From the NCBI GenBank assembly GCA_046715035.1, contig JBKJZR010000266.1, positions 1 through 16,978 of the forward strand: a stretch of DNA of 16,978 nucleotides. Reading direction: 5' to 3'. The stretch comes from PALSA-1004 sp046715035. GTDB lineage: Bacteria; Pseudomonadota; Gammaproteobacteria; Burkholderiales; SG8-41. Shown here one piece after another: positions 7,211 through 14,144 of this stretch (positions are counted from its first letter, which is position 1; each line of letters begins with the position of its first letter). A program made the translations under genes and the position numbers. The notes under the pieces are model-generated. The model was not told where the DNA came from. It made no database searches and saw nothing but the letters and a program-made list of their open reading frames with translations.

Positions 7211-8917
7211 ATGCCGCTGCAACGCTGGGCGAAGCGGGCTCGCCGCCTACCCCGGGCTGGGTTTCTGACCGCGACCACGACCGTGATCGCGGTACTGCTC
7301 GCAGTGCCGATGGCAGTAGTGCTCGCCAATGTTTTCGCGCCGGGGCAGGGCGCGTGGGCCCATCTCGCCAGCACTGTGCTTCCCGAATACATCGCCAATA
7401 CGCTCTGGCTTATCGCGGGCGTGAGCCTGATGGTCATCTTCGGCGGCGTCTGCACGGCGTGGCTGGTCACCATGTGCCATTTCCCGGGGCGGCGTGTGTT
7501 CGAGTGGGCTTTGATCCTTCCGCTCGCCATGCCGGCGTACATCATGGCCTACGCGTATACCGACTTACTGCAGTTCTCCGGTCCGCTGCAAACGTGGCTA
7601 CGCGAAGTTACCGGCTGGGGTGCCCGCGAGTACTGGTTTCCGGAAATCCGCTCGGTCGGAGGTGCGATCGTGATGCTCGGGCTGGTCCTTTATCCCTATG
7701 TCTACCTGCTGGTGCGCGCCGCATTTCTCGAACAATCGATCGGCATCATCGAGGTCGGACGCAGCCTCGGGCGCGGCCCGTGGGGCAGTTTCTTCCGCAT
7801 CGCACTGCCGCTCGCCCGTCCGGCAATCGCCGCGGGCACGACGCTCGCGCTGATGGAGACGCTTGCGGACTTCGGCACTGTCTCGTACTTCGCGGTGCCG
7901 ACTTTCACGACGGGAATCTACCGCGCGTGGTTGTCTCTGGGTGACCGCGTTGCGGCGGCCCAGCTGTCGGCCATGCTGCTGGGCGTGGTGGTGACGGTGC
8001 TGCTGATCGAACGGTTGAGTCGCGGCGGCGCACGTTTCCATAACACCACCAGCCGCAAGCGCCCAGTGCGCTATCCGCTCCGCGGCATTAGCGCCGCCGC
8101 CGCCGTCGTGATCTGCTGCGTGCCGCTGGTGCTCGGTTTCGCATTGCCCACGGCTGTGCTGCTGCATATGTCGCTGACCGACGGCGACGCGCAGTTCGGT
8201 GCCCGCTTCGTCACGCTTACGCTCAATAGTTTCACGCTGGCCGGCGTGACAGCGGTGACCGGCGTCGCGCTGGCGCTGGTGATGGCTTACGCGTTACGCA
8301 TAAGGCCCGGGCCGATCACGCGCGTCGCCAATCGCCTGGCGGGTCTCGGCTACGCGATTCCGGGCGCGGTCATCGCCATCGGCATACTGGTGCCCGTCGC
8401 GCAGTTCGATAACGCGGTCGATGCCTGGATGCGTGCGCATCTGGACGTCAGCACGGGACTGTTGCTGACGGGCAGCATCGCCGCGCTCGTGTACGCCTAT
8501 CTCGTGCGCTTTCTCGCCGTCGCGCTGCAGACCGTGGAGGCGGGCCTGACCAAGATCACCCCGAGCATGGACGAGGCCGCGCGCTCGCTCGGTGTAGGCC
8601 CGCCCGGCACGCTCATCAGGGTGCACGCGCCGTTGATGTGGGGCAGCCTGCTGACCGCAGGCTTGCTGGTGTTTGTCGACGTGATGAAGGAACTGCCGGC
8701 GACGTTCGTCATGCGGCCGTTCAACTTCGATACGCTCGCCGTGCAGGCCTACAACCTCGCGGCCGATGAGCGGCTCGCGGAGGCGTCGACTTCCGCGCTG
8801 GCGATCGTGGCGGTCAGCGTGCTGCCGCTGATCGTGCTGTCGCGGCGCATCGCACGCACGCGCGCCGAGCCGGGGCAGACAAGCGAGTTGCATCCCGTCC
8901 CCGTCCCGCCGGTCTGA
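7211..8917 (+). CDS. fbpB: Iron(III) ABC transporter permease, fused double-domain (FbpB-like)
   Basis: Inner-membrane channel of the ferric-iron importer. Two binding-protein-dependent permease domains are fused in one chain, as usual for FbpB. Each has an EAA-type coupling loop that contacts the ATPase: EVGRSLGRGPWGSFFRIALPLARP in the first half and DEAARSLGVGPPGTLIRVHAPLMWG in the second. About twelve hydrophobic segments are visible. I chose the ATG at 7211 because GAGG at 7201-7204 sits 6 bases upstream; in-frame ATGs at 7184 and 7193 would add 9 or 6 residues but have only poor ribosome sites. FbpB-typical wording includes MKELPATFVMRPFNFDTLAVQAYNLAADERL near the C-terminus. It runs convergently into the binding-protein gene, leaving 26 bases between stops. 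Confidence 0.92.
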   Translation: MPLQRWAKRARRLPRAGFLTATTTVIAVLLAVPMAVVLANVFAPGQGAWAHLASTVLPEYIANTLWLIAGVSLMVIFGGVCTAWLVTMCHFPGRRVFEWALILPLAMPAYIMAYAYTDLLQFSGPLQTWLREVTGWGAREYWFPEIRSVGGAIVMLGLVLYPYVYLLVRAAFLEQSIGIIEVGRSLGRGPWGSFFRIALPLARPAIAAGTTLALMETLADFGTVSYFAVPTFTTGIYRAWLSLGDRVAAAQLSAMLLGVVVTVLLIERLSRGGARFHNTTSRKRPVRYPLRGISAAAAVVICCVPLVLGFALPTAVLLHMSLTDGDAQFGARFVTLTLNSFTLAGVTAVTGVALALVMAYALRIRPGPITRVANRLAGLGYAIPGAVIAIGILVPVAQFDNAVDAWMRAHLDVSTGLLLTGSIAALVYAYLVRFLAVALQTVEAGLTKITPSMDEAARSLGVGPPGTLIRVHAPLMWGSLLTAGLLVFVDVMKELPATFVMRPFNFDTLAVQAYNLAADERLAEASTSALAIVAVSVLPLIVLSRRIARTRAEPGQTSELHPVPVPPV

Positions 8918-8943
8918 AGCATGTCAGGCGTTGCGGCCCCGGT

Positions 8944-10023
8944 TCATTTATAGCCGACCCGATCGAAGATGCGCTGCGCGACGGGCTGATTCCTGCCGAT
9001 CACGCCGATGTTCAGGGGATCCGCCTTGAAACTGCCGAGCAGCTTGAGCGCGGGGTTGGTGCTGGCGACTCCGGGTACTACGGGCCATTCGTTGTTATCG
9101 TCGGCGAAGTAGATCTGTGCCTGGTCGCTGGCCAGATACTCGAGGAATCTCAGTGCCGCATCCTTGTTGGGGGCGTGCCTGAGCATCCCGGCGCCGGAAA
9201 TGTTGACGTGCGTGCCCCGACCGTTCTGGTTCGGCATGATCACACCGATGCGCTCCGCCAGTTTTTTCTCGTCGGGCTTGTCGGAGCGCAGCAGACGCGC
9301 GTAGTAGTAGGTATTGGCGATCGCGATGTCGCATTCGCCCGCAGCGACGGCCCGCAACTGGTCGGTGTCGCCGCCTTTGGGGGCGCGCGCGAGATTGTCC
9401 GCTACGCCTTTCGCCCATGCCTCGGCTTTCTGCTCGCCGAGCGCACCGATGATCGATCCCATCAGCGAGAGATTGTAGACGTGGCTCGCCGAGCGCGTGC
9501 AGATGCGGCCCTTGTAGCGCGGAGCGGCGAGATCTTCGTAACTCGCCAGTTCCGCGGCGCTGACTTTGGCCTTGTTGTAGGCGATCACGCGGGCGCGCAT
9601 CGAGAACCCGAACCAGTGGCCTGCGGGATCTCGATACTGCGCGGGAATGCGGCTCTCGAGAACTTTCGATTTCACGGGGGCAAACAAGCCCATCTCCTGG
9701 GCGCGCCAAAGGCGCCCGACATCGACCGTGATGAGGACGTCGGCCGGGCTGTTCTGACCCTCGTTCCGGATGCGTTCCATCAGCGCGTCTTCACCACCTT
9801 CGATGCGATTGACCTTGATGCCGGTGGCCTTGGTGAAGTCGCTGTAAAGGGCCTCGTCGGTCTGATAGTGTCTCGCCGAGTAAAGATTGAGCACCATGCC
9901 CTGCGCAAACGCAGACGCAGCGGTTCCGGCGACGAGTGCCGAGACTGCCGCGACCAGACTCCAGCGGTGGGTCCGCCCGGTCAGGGCTGGCAACCAGGGT
10001 TTGCGCCACAACGGTTTACGCAT
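8944..10023 (-). CDS. fbpA: Periplasmic iron(III)-binding protein (FbpA/FutA-like)
   Basis: Captures Fe3+ in the periplasm for the importer. A signal peptide occupies about residues 1-40 (ending ASAFAQ), and the mature protein begins LNLYSARHYQTDEALYSDF, the FutA/FbpA signature. The tyrosine cluster NTYYYARL supplies the metal-ligand tyrosines known from the family. A second conserved block is ADDNNEWPVVPGV near the C-terminus. The start is well supported by AGGAG eight to nine bases upstream of the ATG. The promoter region carries two strong candidate Fur boxes (10050-10068 and 10076-10094) and a TATACT -10-like hexamer reading leftward (plus-strand 10045-10050), so strong iron repression is expected. 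It is separated from its partner genes by strand, not by distance. Confidence 0.93.
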   Translation of the reverse strand: MRKPLWRKPWLPALTGRTHRWSLVAAVSALVAGTAASAFAQGMVLNLYSARHYQTDEALYSDFTKATGIKVNRIEGGEDALMERIRNEGQNSPADVLITVDVGRLWRAQEMGLFAPVKSKVLESRIPAQYRDPAGHWFGFSMRARVIAYNKAKVSAAELASYEDLAAPRYKGRICTRSASHVYNLSLMGSIIGALGEQKAEAWAKGVADNLARAPKGGDTDQLRAVAAGECDIAIANTYYYARLLRSDKPDEKKLAERIGVIMPNQNGRGTHVNISGAGMLRHAPNKDAALRFLEYLASDQAQIYFADDNNEWPVVPGVASTNPALKLLGSFKADPLNIGVIGRNQPVAQRIFDRVGYK

Positions 10024-10049
10024 TATTTGGCTCCTGTGACTGTGAGTAT

Positions 10050-10068
10050 AATGAGAACGATTCTCATC
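10050..10068. promoter_or_regulatory. Fur box 1 (fbpA side)
   Basis: Contains the perfect inverted repeat ATGAGAA-CGA-TTCTCAT (10051-10067) with flanks that fit the 19-bp Fur consensus. It overlaps the region just upstream of TATACT (minus strand, 10045-10050), the likely fbpA -10 element, so bound Fur would block RNA polymerase. Confidence 0.8.
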
Positions 10069-10075
10069 TCATACT

Positions 10076-10094
10076 AATGAGAACCATTATCATT
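10076..10094. promoter_or_regulatory. Fur box 2 (patatin side)
   Basis: AATGAGAACCATTATCATT matches the Fur consensus at most of its 19 positions. Its centre lies 26 bases from the centre of box 1, so two dimers could bind on nearly the same helix face. It lies about 50-70 bases before the TTG start at 10147, which would also put the patatin-like gene under iron control. Confidence 0.8.
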
Positions 10095-10133
10095 TGTCAA
10101 ATATGGCTAAAAGCAGCTCAGTCACCGTTATCG

Positions 10134-10140
10134 AGGAGGT
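10134..10140 (+). promoter_or_regulatory. Strong ribosome-binding site deciding a TTG start
   Basis: AGGAGGT is a near-perfect Shine-Dalgarno sequence 6 bases before the TTG at 10147. No ATG or GTG offers a comparable site, and the TTG opens a lipoprotein signal peptide. Confidence 0.8.
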
Positions 10141-10146
10141 AAAGCT

Positions 10147-11055
10147 TTGCGTTGCACCGTGATATTGCTTCTGCTGAGCCTGGGGGGATGCAGCGTGTTG
10201 CCGCTCAATCCGCCGCCGCCCAAGCCGGCCATCGTGACGCTGCCGCAGCCCGAAACCCGTGCGCTCGCGCCAAGGATCGCGCTGGCGCTGGGCGGCGGTG
10301 CCGCACGTGGCTTCGCGCACATCGGCGTCATCAAAGCGCTGGAAGCGCACGGCATCACCCCCGACATCGTCGTCGGGACCAGCGCGGGCAGCCTGGTCGG
10401 TGCCTTATATGCTGGAGGCTACGGAGGGTTCGACCTCCAGCGCGTCGCGCTGCAGATCGAGGACACGCTGGTCACAGACTGGTCGATCCCCGATCGTGGA
10501 TTCATCAAGGGTGAAGCGCTGCAGGGTTTCGTCAATCAGGCGGTCCAAAACAGGCCGCTCGATAAACTCAACAAGCCTTTTGCCGCGGTGGTAACCGATC
10601 TGCAAAGCGGTGACCAGGTGGTATTTCGCGTGGGCAATACCGGCATGGCCGTGCGCGCTTCGAGCGCGGTTCCCGGCGTCGTTCAGCCCGTCAGCATCAG
10701 CGGCCGCGACTACGTCGACGGCGGCCTGACGAGCCCGGTGCCGGTGCGTGCCGCGCGCGGCATGGGCGCGGATGTGGTCATCGCCGTGGACATTTCCAAC
10801 GTGCCGCGCTTCGGCAAGACCAAAGACAGCGTCGACGTCGTCCTGCAGGCGTTCGCGATCATGGCCCAGCGGCTCGCCGCACACGAGCTCGCCGAAGCCG
10901 ACGTGGTGATACGCCCCGAGACCGGGACGATGCGCGGCACCGATTTCGGCAACCGGCACCTGGCCATCATTGAAGGAGAGAAAGCGGGACTTGCGGCGAT
11001 TGCCGCCATCAAGCAGAAAATCGCCGAGAAAACGGCGAGAGTACCTAAAAACTGA
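10147..11055 (+). CDS. Patatin-like phospholipase, predicted outer-membrane lipoprotein (RssA-like)
   Basis: Predicted serine lipid acyl hydrolase. The TTG start is supported by the preceding AGGAGGT. The N-terminus is a lipoprotein signal, ILLLLSLGGC, with lipobox cysteine 15 followed by Ser, which points to the outer membrane. The patatin core has the oxyanion-hole motif GGGAARGFAHIG (49-60), the nucleophile elbow GTSAGS (Ser79) and the Asp of the Ser-Asp dyad in DGG (Asp191). The overall length of 302 residues and the wording resemble the RssA group. Two Fur boxes lie upstream, so iron-dependent expression is possible, but no link between the enzyme and iron is shown by the sequence. The 3' end overlaps the convergent NlpC/P60 gene by 11 bases. 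Confidence 0.9.
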   Translation: MRCTVILLLLSLGGCSVLPLNPPPPKPAIVTLPQPETRALAPRIALALGGGAARGFAHIGVIKALEAHGITPDIVVGTSAGSLVGALYAGGYGGFDLQRVALQIEDTLVTDWSIPDRGFIKGEALQGFVNQAVQNRPLDKLNKPFAAVVTDLQSGDQVVFRVGNTGMAVRASSAVPGVVQPVSISGRDYVDGGLTSPVPVRAARGMGADVVIAVDISNVPRFGKTKDSVDVVLQAFAIMAQRLAAHELAEADVVIRPETGTMRGTDFGNRHLAIIEGEKAGLAAIAAIKQKIAEKTARVPKN

Positions 11056-11563
11056 CGCGGCGTGCGCCGTTGTAGCGCGTCTGCCAGTAGCGCTCGCCCA
11101 TGTCGACGACCTGGACCTCTCGGCCGCGGCTCGGCGCATGCACGAAACGCTGCTCGCCGATATAAATGCCGACGTGGGAATAAGGCCGGTGCCGCGTGTT
11201 GAAGAACACCAGATCGCCGGGCTGCAGTTCCGTCTTCTCGACCCTGTCGCCGACCTTGCTCATGGCTTGCGAGTCGCGGGGGAGCACGAGCCCGGCCACC
11301 GAGCGGAATACATGGCCGACCAGGCCGCTGCAGTCGAAGCCGTCGTCGGGGTTGTTGCCGCCGAACTTGTAGTTAACGCCGATCATTGCCAGGGCGTTCA
11401 CCACGAGCTCGCGTGCGCGCTCGAGGTAACCCGCGCTTCCAGTCAGAGCGGCTATCGCGGCTGCCTTGGCGCCTCCTGAAGCAGTCGCGGGCTCGTCGGC
11501 TGCGCGGATCGATACGGGAATGCAGAGCGGGAGGGCTATCAGCAGGGCGGGGAGCATTTTCAT
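11045..11563 (-). CDS. NlpC/P60 family (C40) cell-wall peptidase
   Basis: Periplasmic cysteine peptidase expected to cut D-Glu-to-diamino-acid links in peptidoglycan stem peptides. Counted from the ATG at 11563, the 172-residue product has a signal peptide (MLPALLIALPLCIPVSIRAA), the catalytic cysteine C78 in DGFDCSGLVGHVF, H130 in YSHVGIYIG and a third polar residue, H142, in FVHAPSRG. The frame stays open upstream to 11641, but that extension is arginine/proline-rich and lacks secretory character. The 11563 start has no Shine-Dalgarno; instead a TATAGT hexamer lies only 8 bases upstream, which suggests a near-leaderless mRNA. An ATG at 11557 is an alternative. It converges on the patatin-like gene. 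Confidence 0.9.
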   Translation of the reverse strand: MKMLPALLIALPLCIPVSIRAADEPATASGGAKAAAIAALTGSAGYLERARELVVNALAMIGVNYKFGGNNPDDGFDCSGLVGHVFRSVAGLVLPRDSQAMSKVGDRVEKTELQPGDLVFFNTRHRPYSHVGIYIGEQRFVHAPSRGREVQVVDMGERYWQTRYNGARRVSF

Positions 11564-11571
11564 CGGCGCGA

Positions 11572-11600
11572 CTATAAGGGGACATAGCGGCGCTTGTAAA
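11572..11600 (-). promoter_or_regulatory. Candidate promoter of the NlpC/P60 gene, implying a near-leaderless transcript
   Basis: Reading leftward, TTTACA (or TTACAA) and TATAGT are separated by 18 (or 17) bases. Only the eight bases TCGCGCCG then precede the ATG at 11563, so the expected transcription start falls almost on the start codon. This agrees with the absence of a ribosome site. Confidence 0.4.
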
Positions 11601-11640
11601 GCACTTGATTCGGCAGATCGCAGTGGCCAGGCTGGCGGCA

Positions 11641-11710
11641 TTGTTTAATGTAAATTCTGGATATAAGAGATAATAAACTAATTATAAATCAGTTTTTGAT
11701 ACTTAAACAA
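11641..11710. other. AT-rich intergenic patch
   Basis: About 70 bases of strikingly AT-rich sequence (runs of TAATAAACTAATTATAAATC) lie between the NlpC/P60 promoter and the terminator of the cupin/phosphodiesterase operon. No gene is visible. It may be an UP-element-like or H-NS-type segment; nothing specific can be assigned. Confidence 0.4.
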
Positions 11711-11712
11711 GA

Positions 11713-11759
11713 AGCGTTTGCCCAGCGAGCACGCCGGGCTTGGGGTTACTTCAAACGCT
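11713..11759 (-). terminator. Hairpin terminator of the cupin-phosphodiesterase-PLDc_N operon
   Basis: Outer arms AGCGTTTG and CAAACGCT pair perfectly over 8 bases, and an inner stem (CCCAAGC against GCTGGG, with a bulge) extends the hairpin. Reading leftward, the stem is followed by TTCTTGTTT, a short T-rich tail. The stop codon of the small PLDc_N protein (11751-11753) lies at the base of the upstream arm. Confidence 0.55.
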
Positions 11760-11942
11760 GCTTCCCCCACGCGGGCCGAGCAGTATCCACACGATCAGCC
11801 CAATGACCGGCAGCAGCACGACGAGCAGTATCCAGAGCACCTTGCTGCCGTTGCTCACCCGGCTCTGGGAAATATTGACGATCGCCCAGATGTCGGCGGC
11901 GAGGATCAGTATTCCCCAGATCCCGTAGAAAGGCAGCCTCAT
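11751..11942 (-). CDS. PLDc_N domain small membrane protein
   Basis: A 63-residue protein with two hydrophobic segments: FYGIWGILILAADIWAIVNI, and VLWILLVVLLPVIGLIVWILLGPR. The turn sequence SNGSKVLW and the ending WILLGPRG are typical of the phospholipase-D N-terminal (PLDc_N, PF13396) family, which often occurs as a stand-alone small inner-membrane protein of unknown role. The ATG at 11942 is chosen because it overlaps the stop of the phosphodiesterase gene as ATGA, a translational-coupling arrangement; the longer in-frame extension upstream is arginine-rich shadow sequence. It is the last gene of the operon, immediately before a hairpin terminator. Confidence 0.8.
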   Translation of the reverse strand: MRLPFYGIWGILILAADIWAIVNISQSRVSNGSKVLWILLVVLLPVIGLIVWILLGPRGGSSV

Positions 11943-12427
11943 CGGTGCGCTTCGGCGATTTGGTCGTCGAGCGTGTAGAGCTTCGCGTCGACGCGGCCCG
12001 CGTTGATCTCCAGCACGCCCACCGAGACGGGGAGCCGGAAACGGCGCGGGCCGGCGCTTCCCGGGTTGACGAACAGCACGCCTCCCCGGCGTTCGGCGCA
12101 GGGACGATGCGAATGACCGTGGACGACGACGTCGAACCCTGCCGCTGCGGGGTCGCAATCGAGCTCGTCGAGATTATGGATGACGTGGATCGTCACGCCC
12201 GCCAGCGTCATGTTGCGGGTGCAGGGGATCGCATCCGCCCATGCGCCGCGATCGTTGTTGCCGCGTACGGCGTCGACTTGCGCGATCATGCCCAACTCTG
12301 CCAGCACTGCGGGAGTGCAGATGTCGCCGGCGTGAATGATGCGATCGACGCCGGCGAGCGCCTGTTTCGCCTCGGGCCGGACCAGGTCGTGGGTATCGGA
12401 AATCAGTCCGATCCTGAGCCGCTCCAT
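11939..12427 (-). CDS. YfcE/MJ0936-type metallophosphoesterase
   Basis: Predicted binuclear-metal phosphodiesterase of 162 residues. The metal and active-site motifs are complete and in order: D11 and H13 (SDTHD), D35 (HAGDI), N57 and D59 (RGNND), H84 (HVIHN), and H105/H107 (HGHSH). The closing VNPGSAGPRRFRLPVSVGVLEI is typical of the YfcE family. The natural substrate is unknown; bis(p-nitrophenyl) phosphate activity is known for relatives. The start at 12427 follows the upstream cupin stop by 2 bases and directly precedes the conserved IGLISDTH strand. The stop overlaps the start of the next gene by 4 bases, so the three genes form one operon. Confidence 0.9.
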   Translation of the reverse strand: MERLRIGLISDTHDLVRPEAKQALAGVDRIIHAGDICTPAVLAELGMIAQVDAVRGNNDRGAWADAIPCTRNMTLAGVTIHVIHNLDELDCDPAAAGFDVVVHGHSHRPCAERRGGVLFVNPGSAGPRRFRLPVSVGVLEINAGRVDAKLYTLDDQIAEAHR

Positions 12428-12429
12428 CG

Positions 12430-12759
12430 TCAGTCCACGATGAACAGACGGGCGCCGCTGGCGGTCGAAGAGCGGTGCGCCTCGGCTTGGTCGGCTACCT
12501 GATAGGACATCCCGGGCCGCAGTGTGAAGCTGCGCCCGTCCTTGAGCTCCGTGTGCAATTCGCCGTCCAGGCACAGCAGGATGTGCCCTTTGCTGCACCA
12601 GTGGTCGGCGCGATAGCCCGCGGAATACTCGACCATACGCACGCGAATGCGGCCGAACTCCCGCGTGCGCCAGTGCGCTACGCCGGTTTCCCCCGCGTGC
12701 CGGGTGGGCTCGATGGTCGACCAGTCGGTCGTGCCGAAGGGTATGCCTGCCATCTCCAT
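12430..12759 (-). CDS. DHCW-motif cupin-fold protein
   Basis: Small 109-residue cupin. The opening GIPFGTTDWSTIEPTRHAGETGVAHWRTREFG and the core YRADHWCSKGHILLCLDGEL agree with the DHCW-motif cupin family, whose name comes from the conserved D-H-x-C-type block (here D52, H53, W54, C55). His 59, His 68 and His 95 are candidate metal ligands. Function is unknown; relatives are usually annotated only by fold. The ATG at 12759 is chosen because GGAG lies six bases upstream; an ATG two codons later also remains possible, and the longer frame to 12792 is unsupported. It is the first gene of the cupin, phosphodiesterase and PLDc_N operon, with a 2-base gap to the next start. Confidence 0.82.
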   Translation of the reverse strand: MEMAGIPFGTTDWSTIEPTRHAGETGVAHWRTREFGRIRVRMVEYSAGYRADHWCSKGHILLCLDGELHTELKDGRSFTLRPGMSYQVADQAEAHRSSTASGARLFIVD

Positions 12760-12838
12760 TTGCGTCTCCGTGTGCGTTGAGCGGCCAGGCAATCGCGCTG
12801 GTCGGTTCGCCGGACAGATTGTAAACCGGCGCGGGTGC

Positions 12839-13474
12839 TCAACCGGGCGCGCTGCGCAGGTTCAGCAGCAGTGCCCGCATCGACAGATACAGCACCACGC
12901 CATTCAGGATGTGCCACAGAAAATGCGTGCCGGTCGGAAACACCGTGCACACCGCCTGATCGAGTGAGCGAAACGCGACGGAGACGAGGAAGACCCCGGC
13001 AGTCGCCAGCAGCAGCCCGCGTTCGACTCGCCGCGTTCGGTAGTGATATAGCGCGAGAGACGCAATCAGCGCGAGGGCGGGCACGTAGATCAGCGAGCCG
13101 TTCATCAGGTGCGGGAACTGGCGGCTGAAGACGGTCGCGATCAGATAGACCGCTATCGCCAGCGCGCAACCACCCCTGTGCAGCTTCATGACGGTGCGCA
13201 GGTAAAGCCACGCGTACCACAGCTGGAACAGCAGTATCGGCACCTCGTCCAGGGCACGTGCCCAGCCGGTGGCGAGCGTATGAAAGAGCGTGCTGCCGAT
13301 ACCGATCGCGACGGCGATCCCGATGAGGGCCCCTACCTCCGGTCCCAGGAGTCGGTTGCGCCGGGCGAGCGATGCCGCGGCGTAGGCGGCGACGAAAAAA
13401 GCGAGGTTGGTGATGGCATTGATGGGCTCGGCGAGCACGCCGGATCCTACGCGCTCGCAGTAGAGGTCGATCAT
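12839..13474 (-). CDS. Ceramidase-like (CREST superfamily) integral membrane protein
   Basis: A 211-residue protein with about seven hydrophobic segments that matches the bacterial branch of the alkaline ceramidase family. The N-terminal MIDLYCERVGSGVLAEPINAITN is diagnostic. Zinc-site candidates appear in the expected order: H65 in GSTLFHTLAT, D76 in DEVPIL, and H184/H188 in THFLWH. The superfamily hydrolyses amide bonds of lipids (ceramidases, adiponectin-receptor relatives) or acts as a receptor; the substrate of bacterial members is mostly unknown, and most betaproteobacteria lack classical ceramides. The ribosome site before 13474 is weak. It lies just downstream of the glycosylase gene remnant and 79 bases upstream of the cupin operon; co-transcription with the latter is possible. 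Confidence 0.8.
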   Translation of the reverse strand: MIDLYCERVGSGVLAEPINAITNLAFFVAAYAAASLARRNRLLGPEVGALIGIAVAIGIGSTLFHTLATGWARALDEVPILLFQLWYAWLYLRTVMKLHRGGCALAIAVYLIATVFSRQFPHLMNGSLIYVPALALIASLALYHYRTRRVERGLLLATAGVFLVSVAFRSLDQAVCTVFPTGTHFLWHILNGVVLYLSMRALLLNLRSAPG

Positions 13475-13555
13475 GGCGGTGCCGCGTCAGGGGCGCGCCG
13501 GACTATATGCCGGCGCTGGCGTTGCTTTGGCCGGGCGCTGGGTCGCGATCGAGTC

Positions 13556-13738
13556 TCAGCACGTGGTCGTTGCTTCGAACTGAAGCGCGGCCCGACAGTC
13601 GACGCGATACTGCCACGGCCGCGCTGCCCAGTAGGTTCCTGCATAGTCGACGCCTACGCGTGGTGCGGTTCGCACCATCCCGGCCGGGATGGTGATGCCA
13701 CGGTCCTCGACCCGTCCCCGGAACGCGTTATAGACGGC
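13556..13738 (-). pseudogene. 3'-terminal fragment of a 3-methyladenine DNA glycosylase (AAG/MPG) gene
   Basis: The minus-strand frame encodes VEDRGITIPAGMV, then TAPRVGVDYAGTYWAARPWQ, and ends with a TGA at 13556-13558. The PRVGVDYAG...A.RPW pattern is the C-terminal signature of the alkyladenine (3-methyladenine) DNA glycosylase family, normally about 200 residues long. Only some 60 residues are present: upstream of about 13738 the frame runs into the 3' end of the neighbouring small gene, with no glycosylase character and no ribosome site. The N-terminal three quarters, including the catalytic region, are missing. I infer that the gene was cut when the accessory region to the right arrived, placing one edge of the foreign segment near 13740-13748. 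Confidence 0.6.
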
Positions 13739-13748
13739 GCTCGAGCTG

Positions 13749-14060
13749 TCAGCCGTACTTCTTGACGGCCGCCTCGATGGCACTGCCGGCTTGGGTGAGA
13801 TCCTCAGGCACCATCACCGGGTGGATCTCAATGCTCGCATTGAACGCGAGGAACCACGGCTCGGCAATCGCTGGGATCTGTGAGGCGTCGTGCATTTCGA
13901 GGAAAAGAAACGCCGTCCGTTGACCCCCGTCGTCAGTAAAATACACGGCCTCGGGCTGCAGATCCGCCAGTATGGACTGGATGGTTGTGCCGAGCTTTCC
14001 GGCCTTCGCCGCCCTGTTCCCCGCGTCGACAGGAATGTTCACTTTGACAAGAAATCTCAT
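13749..14060 (-). CDS. Small conserved protein, DUF3303-like / ferredoxin-fold type
   Basis: A 103-residue protein (MRFLVKVNIPVDAGNRAAKAG...) without signal peptide or membrane segment. It resembles, from memory, a family of about 100-residue proteins in proteobacteria labelled DUF3303-like or, dubiously, pantothenate synthetase. The alternating pattern (FLVKVNIPV, EAVYFTDDGGQRTAFLFLEM, AFNASIEIHPVM) suggests a dimeric alpha/beta ferredoxin-like fold. The Shine-Dalgarno is excellent: GGGGAGGTGAT ends 4 bases before the ATG. It may be the last gene of the cassette array or resident chromosome; it lies between the glycosylase remnant and the nonsense-interrupted cassette gene. No catalytic motif is recognisable, and I assign no function. 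Confidence 0.75.
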   Translation of the reverse strand: MRFLVKVNIPVDAGNRAAKAGKLGTTIQSILADLQPEAVYFTDDGGQRTAFLFLEMHDASQIPAIAEPWFLAFNASIEIHPVMVPEDLTQAGSAIEAAVKKYG

Positions 14061-14144
14061 CGATCACCTCCCCAGGAATGGTGGATTGTCGCTGTCCCAG
14101 ATACCGCAGTTATGCCCGGTACCCCCAGACTGCCGTGCGTAGAT

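Noticed and set aside
9175..10077. 300-codon plus-strand frame opposite fbpA
   Set aside because: fbpA on the minus strand has a signal peptide, a ribosome site and family motifs; this frame has none and reads across the Fur boxes.
14100..14125. GTTATGCCCG shared with the half attC at 15312-15350
   Set aside because: A ten-base match without attC core boxes around it; could be chance, so not called as a further attC.
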